In this document: one piece after another, positions 45,577 through 48,385 of the stretch | How positions within the stretch are numbered: the stretch's first letter is position 1 | How the letters are laid out: every line of letters starts with the position of its first letter | From: a virus | Reading direction: 5' to 3' (one strand) | IMG/VR virus record: IMGVR_UViG_3300046373_000131 | Location: 1 to 48,385 of that record | DNA: 48,385 bases | The notes under the pieces: model-generated | Told to the model about the DNA's origin: nothing | Seen by the model: the letters and a program-made list of their open reading frames with translations, nothing else | Databases searched by the model: none | Position numbers and translations under genes: made by a program

Positions 45577-48191
45577 GCCCGATGCACCAATGGGCCCGGT
45601 ATTACGCCGGAGCCGGCTTTGCTATTTTCCCCCTCGTTCCCGGTACCAAGTCGCCGTTTTCCGGCACGGCCGGCAGCTCCGAGGCCACCACCGACCTGGC
45701 GCAGGTTGACGCCTGGTGGACCGCCAGCCCTACCGCCAACATCGGCTGCCGGCCGTCCGCCTCGTGCGGTGGCCTGTACGTGTTCGATGTCGACCCGCGC
45801 AACGGCGGCCTTGAAGGAGTGGCGAGCCTCCCGCCCGTGGAGACCGCGCTGGTCACTAACTCGCCTGGCGGCGGGTACCACAAGTGGTTCAAGGCCCCCA
45901 AGGCTGAAGGCGTACGGTACTCGGGCGCTCCGGCCCAGGGTGTCGACGGCAAGTACAACGGCTACGTGGCGCTCCCCCCGTCGATCCACCCGAACGGCGG
46001 CATGTATGCCTGGGCCAACGGGCACGACGCCGTGGCGGCGCCTATTCCGGAATTCCTGGTGCGTCATGCCAAGGTGCGGACCGCTGCGGACTACACCGGC
46101 TCGATGGCAGACCTGGACCGCATCAAGCAGGCCCTGGCCGTCATTCGCCCCGACTGCTCCTACACTGAGTGGGTTGGCGTTATCGCGTCGGTCAAGCACT
46201 GGGATGACACGACCGAAGGCGCCAACGGTGTCGGGTTCGAACTGTGCCGCCAGTGGTCATCCGGCGACCCTCGGCACGACGACGGCGCGTTTGCTGACAA
46301 GTGGGAGACGTGGGACTCGTACGCCACGAACGCCCGCACCCTGGGCAGCCTCCTGCACGACGCGGGGCTGACTGCCGAACAGCAACAGGTCGACCCCGCA
46401 ATGGCCTTCCCGGCCGCTGGCGAGGCCGTACCGGTCATCTCCGCCGATGCCCCGGGCCCGGTCTGGACGACTGAGCCGGTACCGAACTTTGTCGGGGACG
46501 ACACCGCCGAGGAACTGCTGGGCGACATGATGGCCGACAACTTCCGTTCGTTCGCCACCCGCTGGCAGAACGGCGCGGACGTGGTTGACGACTTGTGTTG
46601 GCGCACTGGCGGCAACTGCGAGCGGGTGGCCGAGATACTGGCGCTCGGGGGCCGTCCGGTCGACCGTGACGCCATTGCGTATAACTGTGCGTTCCGCACA
46701 ACCTGGTACACGGTCAAGCCCCGGACTGAGGAACAGAAGGCCGTCATGGCGGACATGCCTGCGGTGTCGGTTGACGACGGCGTGCTGGTCCATGCCTTCC
46801 GTGTGTGCCTGGGCATGTTCAAGGAACTGCCGGGCCTATTCGAACGTGACGGCCTGCTGGTGCGGGTGACTGCAGACGGACGGATCCTGGAGCATGACGC
46901 GCACAGCCTGTCCCACCTCTTGGAGACTCACCTGCAGTTGACCAAGGGTGGCAAGGGTGCTGCGGCCAAATGCCCGGAGGCGCTCGTGCGCCGGCTCCTG
47001 GGCCACGGTGAATACCCTGGCGTGGCGTCGATCAAAGCGGCGGTACCGTTGCCCACCGCCCGTGCTGACGGGTCGGTAATCTCTGAGGTGGGCCTGGACC
47101 CTTCGACCGGCCTCTACTTGCTCAAGGGCACTATCCGAGAGCCTCGCGTCCTCACGCCCGAGGAGCTGCGCCTGGCCGTGGCCCGAGTGTGGTCACCGTT
47201 CGCTGAGTTCCCGTTCGCTGACGAGTCGGCAAAGGCCGCCATGTTCTCGGCGCTGCTCACTGCTGTTGTTCGGCCGGCACTGCCGACGGCACCGGCCTTT
47301 CTGGTGAACGCTCAGTCCCACGGCACCGGCAAGACGCTCCTGTCTGAGGCCCTCATGCTGGTGGCCACCGGCAGCCCGGTACCGCTGGCACTGCCGGACG
47401 ACCCGACCGAGCAGGGCAAGACCCTCATTTCCATCCTGATGACCGGCCCGCGGGGGATCCTTTTCGACAACCTCATGGCAGTGCTAAAGCCTAATGCCAC
47501 TTTCTGCTCGGCCATGACGTCCGAGTCGTACCAGGCACGTGGCCTGGGCGGCATGTCCATGGTGTCGGTGTCGAACCGGGCACTGTGGGTGCTGAACGGT
47601 AACAACGTGGGTCTACAGGGGGACGTGGTGCGCCGCGTGATGTCCATCGTTCTGGACTCGCCGGAGAACCCCGAGACTCGATTGCACGGGTTTGACCCTC
47701 GGGACGTCGTGCGCAACAACCTGGAAACCTACCGCGCTGACATTCTGGACCTGCTGACCTCCTACCGCGCTGCAGGCTCGCCCGTCATGTCAAAGGAGGG
47801 CCTGGCGTCGTTTGAGCAATGGTCCCGCCTTGTGCGGAACTGCGTCATGTGGCTGGGATTCACCGACCCGATGGCCACCATCCGCCAGGCGCAGTCCGAG
47901 GATAGCGAGACGATCCAGCTCCGCCGGATGCTACACGTGTGGTTTGAGCGGTTCGGCCTGGAGCCCATGCTGTTGCGCGACCTGAACGCCTCGCCCTTTG
48001 AGGGGGAAGTGGCCGCCGAGTGGCAGGAGGTCTACGGGTCGATCACGACCTACAAGGGCCGGCAGGACCCGGCGCAGTTCGGGTACTGGCTCCGGCGGAT
48101 GAAGGGCCGCAAGCTGGACGGCATGTGGTTCACCGCCAGCGAGTCGAAAGGAAAGGGCGGGGTGTCCAAGTGGTGTGTTAAAACGCAATGA
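45573..48191 (+). CDS. bifunctional primase-polymerase/helicase (Prim-Pol plus ATPase)
   Basis: An 872-aa protein starting at ATG 45573 (ATGA overlap). Residues ~1-175 are a Prim-Pol (AEP) domain: GFAIFPLVPGTKSP, VFDVDPRNGG (DxD metal site), SPGGGYHKWF, and GYVALPPSIHPNG. Residues ~190-260 (DCSYTEWVGVIASVKHW) look like the PriCT-type linker. The C-terminal half has SHGTGKTLLSEAL (Walker A) and GPRGILFDNL (Walker B region), a primase-coupled helicase. It would prime and unwind DNA at phage replication origins. A terminator follows directly. Confidence 0.9.
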   Translation: MSPMHQWARYYAGAGFAIFPLVPGTKSPFSGTAGSSEATTDLAQVDAWWTASPTANIGCRPSASCGGLYVFDVDPRNGGLEGVASLPPVETALVTNSPGGGYHKWFKAPKAEGVRYSGAPAQGVDGKYNGYVALPPSIHPNGGMYAWANGHDAVAAPIPEFLVRHAKVRTAADYTGSMADLDRIKQALAVIRPDCSYTEWVGVIASVKHWDDTTEGANGVGFELCRQWSSGDPRHDDGAFADKWETWDSYATNARTLGSLLHDAGLTAEQQQVDPAMAFPAAGEAVPVISADAPGPVWTTEPVPNFVGDDTAEELLGDMMADNFRSFATRWQNGADVVDDLCWRTGGNCERVAEILALGGRPVDRDAIAYNCAFRTTWYTVKPRTEEQKAVMADMPAVSVDDGVLVHAFRVCLGMFKELPGLFERDGLLVRVTADGRILEHDAHSLSHLLETHLQLTKGGKGAAAKCPEALVRRLLGHGEYPGVASIKAAVPLPTARADGSVISEVGLDPSTGLYLLKGTIREPRVLTPEELRLAVARVWSPFAEFPFADESAKAAMFSALLTAVVRPALPTAPAFLVNAQSHGTGKTLLSEALMLVATGSPVPLALPDDPTEQGKTLISILMTGPRGILFDNLMAVLKPNATFCSAMTSESYQARGLGGMSMVSVSNRALWVLNGNNVGLQGDVVRRVMSIVLDSPENPETRLHGFDPRDVVRNNLETYRADILDLLTSYRAAGSPVMSKEGLASFEQWSRLVRNCVMWLGFTDPMATIRQAQSEDSETIQLRRMLHVWFERFGLEPMLLRDLNASPFEGEVAAEWQEVYGSITTYKGRQDPAQFGYWLRRMKGRKLDGMWFTASESKGKGGVSKWCVKTQ

Positions 48192-48193
48192 TG

Positions 48194-48220
48194 AGCGGCG
48201 GTCCCTCGGGGCCGCTTTTT
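48194..48220 (+). terminator. intrinsic terminator fused to the first promoter
   Basis: AGCGGC (48194-48199) pairs with GCCGCT (48211-48216), with T-run to 48220. GTTGACA follows at once. It ends the primase operon 3 nt after its stop codon. Confidence 0.88.
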
Positions 48221-48221
48221 G

Positions 48222-48250
48222 TTGACAGGTATAAAAGGCGTCCCTATACT
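48222..48250 (+). promoter_or_regulatory. strong sigma70-like promoter for the first operon
   Basis: TTGACA (48222-48227), 17-nt spacer, TATACT (48245-48250), then GCGCGCATACCGAA. After joining the ends it drives 27-2586. Bases 48214-48264 equal 9730-9780. Confidence 0.92.
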
Positions 48251-48258
48251 GCGCGCAT

Positions 48259-48385
48259 ACCGAAACGAAACGGAGCGAAACCTGGTGAGAGCAATTACCT
48301 ACACCCGAGCCGAAGCCAAGCGAGTGCGAGACCTGATGGACGACGCAATTACCGCCGAGATATTGGCCGAAATGGGCCTTAAATC
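48259..48385. repeat. 127-bp terminal direct repeat, right copy
   Basis: Identical to 1-127. It repeats the leader and the first 101 bases of the 59-aa gene starting at position 27. It marks assembly closure of a circular or terminally redundant genome. Confidence 0.9.

Noticed and set aside
48188-48382. Open frame of 64 aa at the right end
   Set aside because: It runs through a terminator and the promoter of the first operon and overlaps the true GTG gene in another frame; basic composition is typical of a chance frame.
1-48385. CRISPR array, integrase, transposase or lysogeny module
   Set aside because: No regularly spaced repeat set, no tyrosine or serine recombinase, no CI-like repressor seen; the excisionase-like HTH at 45011 alone is not evidence of lysogeny.

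Overview
The window looks like a complete genome of a tailed double-stranded DNA phage with a long non-contractile tail (siphovirus, Caudoviricetes). Bases 1-127 recur exactly at 48259-48385, so the unique length is about 48,258 bp and the ends are an arbitrary cut of a circular or terminally redundant assembly. The DNA is GC-rich, with sigma70-like promoters and Gram-negative spanins (Rz/Rz1), which points to a GC-rich gammaproteobacterial host, most plausibly Pseudomonas-like. I see no integrase, no CI-type repressor and no attachment site, so a lytic lifestyle is likely but not proven.

Layout. 27-2586 (+): small accessory genes, including a MazG-like protein and a MESH1/SpoT-like HD hydrolase, closed by a terminator. 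2587-2967: a gene-free control region. 2968-5340 (+): HNH endonuclease, small and large terminase. 5401-8727 (+): many small unknown genes behind strong promoters. 8729-9307: a large, highly structured non-coding RNA region, followed by tRNA-Gln(UUG). 9415-11422 (+): small unknown genes. 11419-13613 (-): MuF-type head protein and portal, inverted relative to the other head genes. 13672-16851 (+): protease/scaffold, decoration protein, major capsid protein and a coiled-coil protein. 16910-17992 (-): a three-gene cassette with its own promoter. 18274-31828 (+): head-tail connectors, tail tube, chaperone, tape measure, tail tip, tailspike-like protein, two holin candidates, endolysin and overlapping spanins. 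31865-38301 (-): family A DNA polymerase, OB-fold ssDNA-binding protein, DUF2800 nuclease and small partners. 38392-48191 (+): SF2 helicase, small zinc-ribbon proteins, VRR-NUC nuclease, a four-HTH regulator, an excisionase-like HTH protein and a primase-polymerase/helicase.

How it works together. The replication set (polymerase, ssDNA-binding protein, DUF2800 nuclease, SF2 helicase, VRR-NUC, Prim-Pol/ATPase) is a recognisable phage replisome-recombination set, split over two divergent blocks around 38302-38391. At least ten promoters share a sigma70-like architecture with an unusual GCGCCC-like extension directly after the -10. Most lie upstream of small, probably early genes. Packaging, capsid and lysis genes instead have -10-like boxes without a good -35, and two large control regions carry repeated copies of a 9-bp motif (GGTAGAGAT), suggesting a second, activated promoter class.

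The most unusual features are the ~570-nt structured RNA upstream of tRNA-Gln, a DUF4326-like domain nested inside the exonuclease region of the DNA polymerase, the GGTAGAGAT arrays, a probable nested scaffold start, and the inverted portal block.
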